Shown here: one piece after another, positions 53,074 to 62,408 of the stretch
How the letters are laid out: every line of letters starts with the position of its first letter
Numbering within the stretch: the first letter of the stretch is position 1
From: Ignavibacteriales bacterium
Lineage (GTDB): Bacteria; Bacteroidota; Ignavibacteria; Ignavibacteriales; Ignavibacteriaceae
Direction: 5' to 3'
Length of the DNA stretch: 64,000 nt
Assembly: GCA_016700155.1 (NCBI GenBank)
Contig: CP065001.1
Location: 1,922,001-1,986,000 of the forward strand
The notes under the pieces: generated by a model
The model's database searches: none
What the model was told of the DNA's origin: nothing
What the model saw: the letters and a program-made list of their open reading frames with translations, nothing else
Position numbers and translations under genes: made by a program

Positions 53074-53880
53074 TTGGGTATAACTTTGTACAAAATCAGG
53101 GTAATATTTTACGGTTTATTTCTGATTGTCCACATTGCTTGTAATGAGCAAATCCTTCAGGAAAAAATTGAAACACCATCCAATAATCCTAGGTGTAATC
53201 TAAAAACGGTATTTGTAGATAGTTTGAATATCATCCCGTATGATGATTCGACAATAGTAACATTTTGTAAAGAAGGGCAGAAATTTCCCGTCGGATTCTA
53301 TATCGAACAATTAAATCAATATGAAAATATTTATTATATCAATACAATCAGTACAGGACTTCTCCCGGGTCAATGGAGAGAACTATGTACTGAAGACAGC
53401 ATCGAAGCAAAACAATGGATTGATCTTTCAACAGAACTGACCTTATACAATTTTAACGAAACTGAAAAGTATTTTGAAGAATGGGGAGTTAACAATAAAA
53501 GCGAATATGTACTTTACTTCCGTGTTCATAAATGCTCATACATTGACCTGAGTTTAAATGATAAGTTTAATAAAACCGATACACTCGGGTATTTTAATCG
53601 ACGTCCCCTTGATGAATATTCATTTAAGGAGCTTATTGAATATTTATGGTTTAATTATAATCATCAATTAGGGAACGATAAAATATTGTACACTGAATTT
53701 CAGAATTCGGGAGAAAAGTTTATATACAGATTGTACGTAACCCAATACATTGAAGGTGATTTTGGTATGTGTCCCGTTATTCAAATTTACTGTGAAGAAT
53801 TTAAAATCGATAAAATTTCCGGTTTAATTTTACAAAAATCTAATTTGATCAGAAAATTATTAAGTGTTATTGCCGACTGA
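53074..53880 (+). CDS. probable lipoprotein of unknown function
   Basis: The frame opens at a TTG (53074); no ATG fits the frame. The N-terminus (MGITLYKIRVIFYGLFLIVHIAC) looks like a lipoprotein signal with a relaxed lipobox (cysteine 23) preceded by a basic residue. A TTG at 53086 is an alternative start. The mature part (about 245 residues) is hydrophilic, with many aromatic residues, and ends in a short strand-rich region. I know no family. It probably forms a small unit with the lipoprotein gene 12 bases downstream. Confidence 0.5.
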   Translation: MGITLYKIRVIFYGLFLIVHIACNEQILQEKIETPSNNPRCNLKTVFVDSLNIIPYDDSTIVTFCKEGQKFPVGFYIEQLNQYENIYYINTISTGLLPGQWRELCTEDSIEAKQWIDLSTELTLYNFNETEKYFEEWGVNNKSEYVLYFRVHKCSYIDLSLNDKFNKTDTLGYFNRRPLDEYSFKELIEYLWFNYNHQLGNDKILYTEFQNSGEKFIYRLYVTQYIEGDFGMCPVIQIYCEEFKIDKISGLILQKSNLIRKLLSVIAD

Positions 53881-53892
53881 AGAAGTATAATC

Positions 53893-54426
53893 ATGAAAAC
53901 TATAATACCATATTTTGTTTGCTTCTTTTTAGTTTCCTGCAGTGAAAATAAGAATCCCGTTGAACCTGAAAATTATTTTTATTACGGGTGTTCACCGTCA
54001 GGAATTTATATCGATTTTGTTGATACCTGCAGTTATGGATTTGTAGTTCCATTCCTTCAGCAATTTGATTCGGTACAAATCAGTTACACGCAGCTAGGAA
54101 GTGATTTTGTTATATATGCTGATTCAGGTAGTTACAAATCCTGGTCGGATTATTTCAAGAACGATCAAACAATCCAGTATCTTTTTAACCACTTAACAAA
54201 TAGTGATTCATTGATAATGCAATTTGTTTTGTCAGGTGAAAAATCTATTGAAGAAGAGAGGCAAAGATTTGAATCAATTGAACACTTTGAAATTCTGAGT
54301 ATCAAGGAACATGATAAGTATGTCAGTTTAGATGTTCCGGAGAAATCATACGCAGCCTGGGCTGAATTCTTCAATACATTTGATTTTATTGAAACATCGC
54401 AGGTTGTAATGATCTGTCTGGACTAA
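53893..54426 (+). CDS. small lipoprotein of unknown function
   Basis: The 177-residue product has a clear lipobox (LVSC, cysteine 16) after a short hydrophobic signal. The mature part has a proline- and glutamate-rich spacer (SENKNPVEPEN), two cysteines (YYGCSPSG, VDTCSYG) and an acidic, tyrosine-rich body ending VVMICLD. No family is recognised. It follows the previous lipoprotein gene by 12 bases. Several secreted proteins are found downstream, but no direct link is seen. Confidence 0.62.
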   Translation: MKTIIPYFVCFFLVSCSENKNPVEPENYFYYGCSPSGIYIDFVDTCSYGFVVPFLQQFDSVQISYTQLGSDFVIYADSGSYKSWSDYFKNDQTIQYLFNHLTNSDSLIMQFVLSGEKSIEEERQRFESIEHFEILSIKEHDKYVSLDVPEKSYAAWAEFFNTFDFIETSQVVMICLD

Positions 54427-54839
54427 CAATATTATTATTTCACCTCTCTTCAGTTAAACACTTTCAAGTATTTTGTCCGGGTAAGTTCTTTCTTACCGGA
54501 TGAAAAGTGCATGCACATTTTACTTGATTTAAACAGTCTTCCATCGGGTAATTCAATTATTTCATTTTTTATCAGGAAACCTTACGGCACGCAATTTATA
54601 ATTAATGTTTGATATATTATTTCATATACTTAATTTTGAACAGCACAAAAGCATTTATAAATAGATGCTTATTCATATATAAAAATTAGTGGGAAATATG
54701 AACTTATCATTCTGCAAATCAATCTTATCAAACCCCGACTAAAGAACCGCTGTAAATATTGCCCTTGCAGGTTCCCTTGGCATTTCACTTACTAACGAAA
54801 TCAATTTTTTGTTCTGTATTGTAATTAACAGGAGATGAT
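54427..54839. other. 413-base intergenic region upstream of the C25 peptidase gene
   Basis: No convincing gene is seen. It contains an imperfect stem at about 54477-54501 (TCCGGGTAAG / CTTACCGGAT), a perfect 10-base palindrome GTGCATGCAC at 54507-54516, an inverted repeat AAGCAT (54649-54654) / ATGCTT (54665-54670), and a 14-codon ATG frame at 54698-54742. The length and the AT-rich character suggest a leader with regulatory sites for the C25 gene, but nothing here is specific enough to name. Confidence 0.4.
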
Positions 54840-57800
54840 ATGAACAAAACCAGGATCTATCTATTTATTGTTTCGATTTTCTTACTCAATACTTTTTCTC
54901 AGGCTCAATGGATCTCAATCGATAATAAAACATCCGTATTTACAAATCCAGCCGTAACTTTATTAAGCGATGATGCATCCGGAACAGTTATTAAGATTGA
55001 CATTCCGGGCTATTTACTTCAGCAATTTAATGCTAACGGAAAAACATACTCTTCAATCAGTATAGATGATGATGAAGGTATTACTTCAGAAAAAGGTTTG
55101 CCTGAAATTCCACATATAGCTAAAGTACTTGCAATACCTGACAGAGGAATAGTAAGTGTCGAAGTTCTGGAACTTGGTGAGAAGCATATTTATAAAAACG
55201 TTGACATCGCCCCTTCAAGAGAAAGCTGGAAAGAAGGAGATCCCGAAACCGATTACATCGAGAATAGTAAATTTTATTCATCGGGTGAGTTGTACCCGGA
55301 AGTTCTGGCAAGTGTTGAAGAACCATCCGTATTCAGAGATTTCCGTATAGCAAGGGTTTCAGTTTTTCCTATAAGATATTCACCTGCAAAAAAAGAAATT
55401 GAATCTTACTCTTCAATAACAGTAAGAGTAAAATACAGCGCCGGTTTAGGTGTAAATGAGAAGACAACTCCTAAGAGAAAGATTGCTCCAACATTTGATA
55501 AAGTTTACAGGAGTTTCATTTTTAATTATGATGAAGTGTTAAATGCACGCTACGGCGGGCGTCTTGAAGGACACAACATTATGATGTGCATCATGCCTGA
55601 TATTTTTGTTAACACATTTCAAACTTATGCCGACTGGAAACAAAAAACCGGAACTGAAATTGTAATAACAAAATTCAGTGATATTGGCGCGACAGGAAAT
55701 ACACCGGAAGTAGTTAAAAACTACATACTAAATGTCTATACGACCTGGGTAGATGCGCCGACCCATATTCTACTTGTTGGTGATGCTGGCAGTCCGCAGA
55801 ATATTGCGCCGTACCAGACATGGCATTCACCTTATGATGGTTATACGTTTCCGAATGAAGATTATTTTGTTGAACTGGAAGGAAATGATTTCTTCCCTGA
55901 AATGATGATCGGAAGATTTACTAACCAGGAAGATTACAGGCTGCAGGTAATAATTAGTAAACTGCTTAGGTATGAAAGTGAACCTGAAAGAGTTGACAAT
56001 GCCTGGTACAAAAAAGGGATAGTCTGTTCAAATGATGCTTATCAATCTCAGGCAGATGTTAAAAGATTTACGGCTCAACTTATGCGCGAAAACGGGGGAT
56101 TCACATCTGTTGATACAATGATGAGTAAAAATCCATGTCTATATGATCTTGATGATGTTATAGCAGCAATAAACCAGGGGAGAGGTTTCCTAAATTATCG
56201 CGGTGAGGGATGGTACAGCGGATGGTGGGCTTCCTGTACACCTTTCCAAACGGAAAATGTGAACAGCCTTAACAATGGAAGAAAACTAACGTTCGTAACA
56301 AGCATTGGCTGTGGTGTTGCGGGATTTCATTCTAGTAATAATTCATTTGGTGAAGCCTGGCTTGAACAGGGAACACCAACAGCACCAAGAGGCGGTGTGA
56401 CTTTCATCGGACCTACCTCAAACACACATACTACTTACAACAATAAAATTGATAAAGGTATTTACACCGGAATGTTCGTGGAAGGTATGGATAGTCCCGG
56501 TGAAGCACTACTGCGTGGTAAACTTTATATGTTCAATGTTTACGGAAACAACGTTGCAGTAGAACATCATTATAAAATATACTGCATACTTGGTGATCCG
56601 AGTCTTCACGTATGGAAAGACATCCCTAAGCCAGTAACAGTTTCCAAACCAGATTCAGTTTTTATCGGATTTAATCAGGTACAAATATCCGTTGTAGATT
56701 CAGTGAGCGGATTGCCTGTTGATAGTGCCAGGATATGTATTTCCGGTAATGGTGTTTATGTAATAGGATTGACTGATATAAATGGTGTTGCACTTCTTGA
56801 TGTTACTCCGGCCACAATTGATACATTAAACGTCACTGTTTGCGGCGGAAATGTTATACCGGTTGTGAGTACAATTATTGTTACAATTGGTTCAGAAAAT
56901 ATCACTCCCAACGGTGCACCTGTTTTAACAGATCTTAATGGCAACCAGGATGGATTAATTAATCCTAATGAAACGGGTGTGTTGAATTATACGCTGAAAA
57001 ATTTCGGAACAATAATTTCAAATAATGTTCAGGCAACTCTTACAATTCCTGATACAATAACAACAGTGCAAATTCTAACAAGCGATCCTGTTCTATTCGG
57101 GAATATTCAGCCCAGCGACTCAAGTGCCGGCAGTCCATTTCAATTTTTTGTTCAGCCTGATTGCCCGATTGGAACAACAATACCTTTTCATTTACATGTA
57201 GAAAGCATGACATCCACATGGGATTATTTCTACAATGTTAAAGTTCATGGCTGTAAACTCGATTTCACCGAACTTTTGATCGATGATGAAGGAAACATTT
57301 TGCGAAACTTCAGAATTGATCCGGGCGAAACAGTCAAACTGAAATTAAACATATCAAACACAGGAGACGACATTGCACCGGATGTGATTGCTAAAATCTC
57401 AACATCTGATCAGTATATAACTATCACAGATTCAACAGGAACATTTGGTACGATCCTGAAAGACAGTACTGTGGTCAACGAATCAGATTATTTTGTAATC
57501 TCGGCTTCTGAGCAATGCCCGGTTCAGTATAACGCTGAATTGTTTGTAACCATTGAAACACAAAATGGATTTTATCCATACACTGTAGAAAGATCATTTA
57601 TGCTACCTGTGGCAATGCCATCAGCATTCGATGTTACCGGACCTGACGCCTACGGTTATTATGCTTATTCGAGTTCTGATGCGCTCTGGACTCAGGCTCC
57701 GCAATACAACTGGTTTGAGATTGATGGAACAGGAACTCAAATACCTAAACCCAGCGGAGTTAATGATTTTACACAGACAGTCACTTTGCCGTTTACGTTC

Positions 57801-58619
57801 AGATATTATGGCAATGATTATACACAGGTAAGAATAAGCAGTGATGGATGGATTGCATTCGGCAGCGGTACACAGACTGCATTCGCAAATACAGTTCTTC
57901 CGAACAACGATGCTATAAATAACATGGTTGCAGGGTTCTGGGATGATCTTTTCAGGAACGAAACAATCGCAACAGCAAAACTTCTTTACTATTACGATGC
58001 AGCAAACAACAGGTTTATTGCCGAATGGAGTAAGGTACCTCACTTCAACGCTGAAGATGAACTTGAAACATTCCAGATTATTCTTCTTGACCCGGCTTAT
58101 TATCCTACACCAACCGGCGATGGTGAAATAATCGTTCAGTATAAAGATGTTGAAGAACCGAGCAGCATAACGGTTGGTATTGAGAACAATACTCAGGATG
58201 TGGGACTTCTTTACCTGTTCGATGAAACTTATGATGTAACTGCTAACGAGCTTGTAAGTGAATTTGCAATCAAGTTCACTACCAGGACTCCTGTTGTTAC
58301 AGATGTTAAAGATGAAGAAGATATTGCGTCAGTAATTCCTGATGATTATTCACTTGAACAGAATTATCCTAACCCGTTCAACCCTGAGACGAAGATAAGA
58401 TATGCAATTCCGGAACCCGGATTTGTAACTGTAAAAATATATCGTGTAGACGGTGAACTTGTAAAAACTCTGTCTGAGAATTATAAATCCGCAGGCAGAT
58501 ATGAGATCACCTGGGATGGAACAAATAACTTCAGTCAGAAAGTAAGTTCGGGAGTTTATTTCTACAGACTTCAGGCAAATGATTTTTCGCAAGTAAAGAA
58601 AATGATTTTGTTGAAGTGA
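54840..58619 (+). CDS. gingipain-like C25 peptidase-family secreted protein with T9SS sorting domain
   Basis: The 1259-residue protein has a signal peptide (about 1-22, ending SQAQ), a propeptide-like region to about 215, and a C25 (gingipain) domain from about 235 to 600. The latter has MMCIMPDIFVNTFQTYADWK, HILLVGDAGSPQN and SIGCGVAGFHSSNNSFGEAWL, with the catalytic-position Cys at residue 491. The loop that carries the catalytic His in gingipains (GHG) reads NYRGEGWYSGWWAS here, with Glu456. Beta-sandwich domains follow (about 610-1130), including an FRYYGNDYTQVRISSDGWIAFGSG region, then a type IX sorting domain with NYPNPFNPET near 1175. The ribosome binding site AGGAGATG precedes the start. 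If active it would act at the cell surface. Confidence 0.85.
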   Translation: MNKTRIYLFIVSIFLLNTFSQAQWISIDNKTSVFTNPAVTLLSDDASGTVIKIDIPGYLLQQFNANGKTYSSISIDDDEGITSEKGLPEIPHIAKVLAIPDRGIVSVEVLELGEKHIYKNVDIAPSRESWKEGDPETDYIENSKFYSSGELYPEVLASVEEPSVFRDFRIARVSVFPIRYSPAKKEIESYSSITVRVKYSAGLGVNEKTTPKRKIAPTFDKVYRSFIFNYDEVLNARYGGRLEGHNIMMCIMPDIFVNTFQTYADWKQKTGTEIVITKFSDIGATGNTPEVVKNYILNVYTTWVDAPTHILLVGDAGSPQNIAPYQTWHSPYDGYTFPNEDYFVELEGNDFFPEMMIGRFTNQEDYRLQVIISKLLRYESEPERVDNAWYKKGIVCSNDAYQSQADVKRFTAQLMRENGGFTSVDTMMSKNPCLYDLDDVIAAINQGRGFLNYRGEGWYSGWWASCTPFQTENVNSLNNGRKLTFVTSIGCGVAGFHSSNNSFGEAWLEQGTPTAPRGGVTFIGPTSNTHTTYNNKIDKGIYTGMFVEGMDSPGEALLRGKLYMFNVYGNNVAVEHHYKIYCILGDPSLHVWKDIPKPVTVSKPDSVFIGFNQVQISVVDSVSGLPVDSARICISGNGVYVIGLTDINGVALLDVTPATIDTLNVTVCGGNVIPVVSTIIVTIGSENITPNGAPVLTDLNGNQDGLINPNETGVLNYTLKNFGTIISNNVQATLTIPDTITTVQILTSDPVLFGNIQPSDSSAGSPFQFFVQPDCPIGTTIPFHLHVESMTSTWDYFYNVKVHGCKLDFTELLIDDEGNILRNFRIDPGETVKLKLNISNTGDDIAPDVIAKISTSDQYITITDSTGTFGTILKDSTVVNESDYFVISASEQCPVQYNAELFVTIETQNGFYPYTVERSFMLPVAMPSAFDVTGPDAYGYYAYSSSDALWTQAPQYNWFEIDGTGTQIPKPSGVNDFTQTVTLPFTFRYYGNDYTQVRISSDGWIAFGSGTQTAFANTVLPNNDAINNMVAGFWDDLFRNETIATAKLLYYYDAANNRFIAEWSKVPHFNAEDELETFQIILLDPAYYPTPTGDGEIIVQYKDVEEPSSITVGIENNTQDVGLLYLFDETYDVTANELVSEFAIKFTTRTPVVTDVKDEEDIASVIPDDYSLEQNYPNPFNPETKIRYAIPEPGFVTVKIYRVDGELVKTLSENYKSAGRYEITWDGTNNFSQKVSSGVYFYRLQANDFSQVKKMILLK

Positions 58620-58648
58620 TATAATCTTGCTTTATAATGAAAAGTACT

Positions 58649-58724
58649 TGTCAACCTGAACTTGTTTCAGGTTCCAACAAAAGCATTTTTAGGAATAGAT
58701 TCCGAAACAAGTTCGGAATGACAA
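58649..58724 (+). repeat. two-module dispersed repeat, copy B
   Basis: Module 1 is TTGTCAACCTGAACTTG + TTTCAGGTTC (58649-58674), a spacer of 24 bases follows, and module 2 is GATTCCGAAACAAGTTCGG + AATGACAA (58699-58724). It matches copy A at 44781-44857 (read on the minus strand) over both modules with few changes, in the opposite orientation. It lies between the C25 gene and the CapA-like gene. Confidence 0.88.
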
Positions 58725-58767
58725 AATGAAATCGATCCCTTTATACATTTTGTCAATTGGAGAATTT

Positions 58768-61761
58768 ATGATAGCCGGAAAATTAAAATATACAGCCCTT
58801 GTCCTCATATTGCTGTCCTCTGCTGTTTATGCTAATGGTCCGGCTTTTAATTTTTATTCGCTGTTTGATGATTCCTCAGCAATAGATACAATTGAAAACT
58901 TTGATGATGGTTCAGTTCAACTAACATCTTATGCTGATCAGGATATTCAACCATCTCAATGGTCATTAAGTACTTCCAATACTTATAATAATTCACCTTA
59001 CTCATTACGACTTTACGGCAACACCTGGAAGTTTGAATCAATAGAACCAAGACAAATTGATTCCGGTGATGTTTGGAAAGTTCATGCTTACATAGAATCC
59101 ACCGCAGAAATACAGGGCTTCGGTATTACTGATTCAGTTAACACATTACTTTATTCTTTTTCGGGCACGGAAGAAGTTGATCCTGATGAATGGATAACAG
59201 TTTACCAGGGTGCATTTTCAAACTATGCCTGGAATACATATCCGCTTCCAGTTGGTGATGATTGGTTAGCAAAGTTCGGTTACGTCCCTGAGATAAAAGG
59301 AATTGTCTTCATCAACGATAAAGACCAGACAAGCTTAGGCACAGTTTACTTTGATGAGATCATAGATATTACTAATTCACTTCCGACCGCTCCTTCAGTC
59401 AGCATTTCGTTTACACTGGGCAAACTATTTAAGAACACTGAAGGATTGTTAAGTGTGACAGTACAGTTCACAAGTGAAGTCACTGATCCTGACAGCGGAG
59501 AATTTTCTTTCTTATGGAATTTTGGAGATGATTCTTTAAGCACGGAACAAAATCCCGTTCACACATTTATTGTTGAAGATGATCACGAATACACAGTTCA
59601 TCTTGAAGTAACTGATGACACTGACCTGAGAGGATATGATTCCTGTAAAGTTAGTGTTGATGCTGGTGAAACATCATTCCCGATAACAATGAATTTTGTC
59701 GGCGATATTATGCTTGCGAGAGGTATTGATTCATATATAAGTACGTACGGTGTTGAGGCTGTATTCAATCCTATCAAACCATTTCTTGGTGATTCATCCG
59801 ATATCACTGTTGCAAATCTTGAATGTCCGCTTACAAATACCGGAACACCTCATCCAACCAAACCGATTGTCTTTAGTGGGTCGCCGCAGAACGCTGTCGG
59901 ACTTTCTTATGCAGGTATTGATGTAGTTACTCTTGCAAATAATCATATCATCGATTATGGATTAGCAGGGCTTCAGCAAACACAAACTGTTTTACGAAAC
60001 AACAATCTTTTATTTTCCGGAGCCGGCGCAAATTCACACGAAGCAATGCTTCCGGTATTCATTTCAAAGTCTGGCGTTAATATTGCGTTCATTGCATCGA
60101 GTGACAGGCATGGTCAGTACAACAACTATCAACCATATCTGAACGCTGCGTATAACAAACCGGGTTTTGCTGATCTTAACAGGCTGACAATTGTACAACA
60201 AATTAATTCTGTAAGGAATACATCTGACCTTGTTGTATTCCAGATGCACTCAGGGAGCGAGTATTCAATTTCACCGATGGATAATCTTGAAGAAGATTTC
60301 TCATCGTCACTTCGTTCACCAACAGAAAGCGATATTGATATAAGAAGATTCGCCATCGACAGCGGCGCTGATGTTGTTATCTGTCATCATCCTCACATTC
60401 TTCATGGTTTTGAAGTTTATAAGAAGAAATTGATCGCTCACTCACTCGGCAATTTTGTTTTTGATCTTGATTACACTGAGACATATCCGACTGCCATCGT
60501 TAATTCAAAAATTGATGAAACCGGTTTTTACAATTTTACAGTCACTCCCGTTTATATAGATGATTACATTCCCAAAAGAGCAGAAGGAGAGTTTGGTCTT
60601 TATCTTCTTGATGATATAGCCAACAGGTCAAGAGATCTGAATGGATTGTTAAGGATTGACAGGCAGAATACTATCGCTGAGATTATCCTTGATTCAGCAC
60701 TTATCACTCCGAAGCAAAAAATAATGCAGGAAGAAATTTCTCTTCACCAAAATGGAAGTGAAAATATTTCTGATCCGCTTCCCATAAACAGACCGGGAAG
60801 TATTTCATCTGTTAAATCAATATCACCATCAGGCACCTGGAAATACAGGCTTGGACGCGAACTGGTTTGGTTTGGTAATGCCGAAGATGAAGGCTGCACA
60901 ATGTGGTATTTCGATCATAACGATGAATGGTTTGATACGACACAATTTTATTCTGGTAAAAGGTCAATCGTTCAAAAAAGAAACAGCGGACTGCAATCGC
61001 TTAATACAAATTTTGAAAAGAGACTAAGATTTTATTCGCAAGGTTCTAAGTATTCATTGCATGCAAATATTAAGACGGATAATTCATCAAATGCCGGAGT
61101 TGTTGTTCAGTTATTTGATGTTCGATCCGGTTCAACTTCGCTTGCTGAATATAATCTTGGTGATGAAGTTGATTCAACAACAGACTGGAATTTTTATCAC
61201 AATGAATTTTCACTTCCGGCGAATGCATCATTTATAAATCTTCGTTTAAGAAGTGAATCACCATCTACCGGAACAGGTTATTCATGGTTTGATAATATCG
61301 GTGTGATCGAGTGGACTGATTGGATCGACTACGGTACAATAGCTTCAATTCCTCATCCGAATGACTATTACTGGATTCAAATTAAAACTACAGAAGATTA
61401 TACATCAGCAGAATTAGAATACAGCCAGACAGTTTATGAGGATTTTGTTACAGAAGTTAAAGATGAAATAATTTCTTTACCGACTCGATTTGTACTTCAC
61501 CAGAATTATCCAAATCCCTTTAATCCAACTACAACAATTCAGTATGAAGTTCCTGTGAACGCAAACATTACATTAAAGATATACAACATTCTTGGTGAAG
61601 AAGTAAAAATACTTGTGAATGAATTACAATCATCCGGAAGTAAAACAATTTTGTGGAATGGTAAAGATAACTTTAACAGGGAATGCAGTTCAGGTGTTTA
61701 TTTCTTCAGACTTCAGTCAGATACTTTTTCATCGACAAAAAAAATGATTTTGATTCGTTAA
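58768..61761 (+). CDS. CapA-like poly-gamma-glutamate protein with PKD and T9SS sorting domains
   Basis: The 997-residue protein has a signal peptide (1-22, ending VYA), an N-terminal beta-sandwich (about 36-205), a PKD domain (about 211-303; SFLWNFGDDSLSTEQNPVHTF), and a CapA/PgsA-type metallophosphatase-like domain from residue 308 (MNFVGDIMLARGID, ANLECPLT, TLANNHIIDYG, VICHHPHILHGFEVY, AHSLGNFVFD) to about 625. A carbohydrate-binding-like region (about 690-880) and a type IX sorting domain with NYPNPFNPTT near 905 follow. CapA takes part in poly-gamma-glutamate synthesis or release. The start is ATG 58768 with GGAG upstream; ATG 58726 lies at the edge of the repeat and is rejected. The ending domain and the pgsB-pgsC genes downstream make its job in poly-gamma-glutamate likely. 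Confidence 0.88.
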   Translation: MIAGKLKYTALVLILLSSAVYANGPAFNFYSLFDDSSAIDTIENFDDGSVQLTSYADQDIQPSQWSLSTSNTYNNSPYSLRLYGNTWKFESIEPRQIDSGDVWKVHAYIESTAEIQGFGITDSVNTLLYSFSGTEEVDPDEWITVYQGAFSNYAWNTYPLPVGDDWLAKFGYVPEIKGIVFINDKDQTSLGTVYFDEIIDITNSLPTAPSVSISFTLGKLFKNTEGLLSVTVQFTSEVTDPDSGEFSFLWNFGDDSLSTEQNPVHTFIVEDDHEYTVHLEVTDDTDLRGYDSCKVSVDAGETSFPITMNFVGDIMLARGIDSYISTYGVEAVFNPIKPFLGDSSDITVANLECPLTNTGTPHPTKPIVFSGSPQNAVGLSYAGIDVVTLANNHIIDYGLAGLQQTQTVLRNNNLLFSGAGANSHEAMLPVFISKSGVNIAFIASSDRHGQYNNYQPYLNAAYNKPGFADLNRLTIVQQINSVRNTSDLVVFQMHSGSEYSISPMDNLEEDFSSSLRSPTESDIDIRRFAIDSGADVVICHHPHILHGFEVYKKKLIAHSLGNFVFDLDYTETYPTAIVNSKIDETGFYNFTVTPVYIDDYIPKRAEGEFGLYLLDDIANRSRDLNGLLRIDRQNTIAEIILDSALITPKQKIMQEEISLHQNGSENISDPLPINRPGSISSVKSISPSGTWKYRLGRELVWFGNAEDEGCTMWYFDHNDEWFDTTQFYSGKRSIVQKRNSGLQSLNTNFEKRLRFYSQGSKYSLHANIKTDNSSNAGVVVQLFDVRSGSTSLAEYNLGDEVDSTTDWNFYHNEFSLPANASFINLRLRSESPSTGTGYSWFDNIGVIEWTDWIDYGTIASIPHPNDYYWIQIKTTEDYTSAELEYSQTVYEDFVTEVKDEIISLPTRFVLHQNYPNPFNPTTTIQYEVPVNANITLKIYNILGEEVKILVNELQSSGSKTILWNGKDNFNRECSSGVYFFRLQSDTFSSTKKMILIR

Positions 61762-61766
61762 AAAAA

Positions 61767-62405
61767 GTGTTGAAAAGATTATTAATCATATTGATTCTAT
61801 GTGTTGGTGTTCCGCAAGCACAATTCAAATTAAATGTCCAGTCTGTAACTTATGAGACTGATTTTACAAGCAGATATAATTCTTCAGTGACAAGTTCTAT
61901 TGACAATGTTAGACAATCCCACTCCGCACACAATATCGGGTTACAGGTGATTGTCGGATCTTTATCATCTGCACTTTTCTTTTTTCCTCCGGCACTCCTC
62001 ACATTCCATACCGCATGGAACAACAATGGTAGTTTAAGTGCAGCATTTGGTGTGCTATCATTTGCATCGTTTATATTTGGCAACGGAGTCGGGGTGTACC
62101 TCATTTCAAATGTTGAGAACAAAAAAATCCGTTTCTGGAAAGTTGTTGAGTATTCTTTTATTGGTGCTGCTGCCGGAGCCATAATAATTACTATTGCATC
62201 TACAGAGTATCAAACCATTCCTGATGAATATGGAATTGCCGCTGCACTCTGTCCGCTATTCAGTTCAATCGTTTACACGACATTCATTGCAGACTGGCCA
62301 AAGGCATCCGTTAATTATCCCATAAACAATGCAGTACACTCGCACAAAGATTTAGTTAATCATTCAAAAGTTTTTGATTTAGAATTGATGAGATACGAGT
62401 TTTAA
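61767..62405 (+). CDS. membrane protein of unknown function inside the pgs locus
   Basis: The frame opens well before any good start. The product is most likely begun at GTG 61767 or TTG 61770, giving about 212 residues with an N-terminal signal-like segment (LKRLLIILILCVGVPQAQ) and about four further hydrophobic segments (VIVGSLSSALFFFPPALLTFH, LSAAFGVLSFASFIFGNGVGVYLI, EYSFIGAAAGAIIITIA, YGIAAALCPLFSSIVYTTFIADW). It is probably an inner-membrane protein. No family is known to me. It starts six bases after the CapA-like gene and ends four bases before pgsB, so it is part of that operon and a candidate subunit or accessory of the poly-gamma-glutamate system. Confidence 0.6.
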   Translation: MLKRLLIILILCVGVPQAQFKLNVQSVTYETDFTSRYNSSVTSSIDNVRQSHSAHNIGLQVIVGSLSSALFFFPPALLTFHTAWNNNGSLSAAFGVLSFASFIFGNGVGVYLISNVENKKIRFWKVVEYSFIGAAAGAIIITIASTEYQTIPDEYGIAAALCPLFSSIVYTTFIADWPKASVNYPINNAVHSHKDLVNHSKVFDLELMRYEF

Positions 62406-62408
62406 TTT

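Noticed and set aside
54507..54516. GTGCATGCAC palindrome as a regulator operator
   Set aside because: It is a single 10-base palindrome in a long AT-rich spacer with no second site; too weak to name.
57621..58043. 140-residue frame on the minus strand
   Set aside because: It lies fully antisense to the C25 gene's coding region and its composition (many Cys, Ile and Ser from antisense codons) is that of a shadow frame.
58726..58767. Upstream ATG for the CapA-like gene
   Set aside because: It directly abuts the dispersed repeat and lacks a ribosome binding site, while ATG 58768 has GGAG and starts a normal signal peptide.
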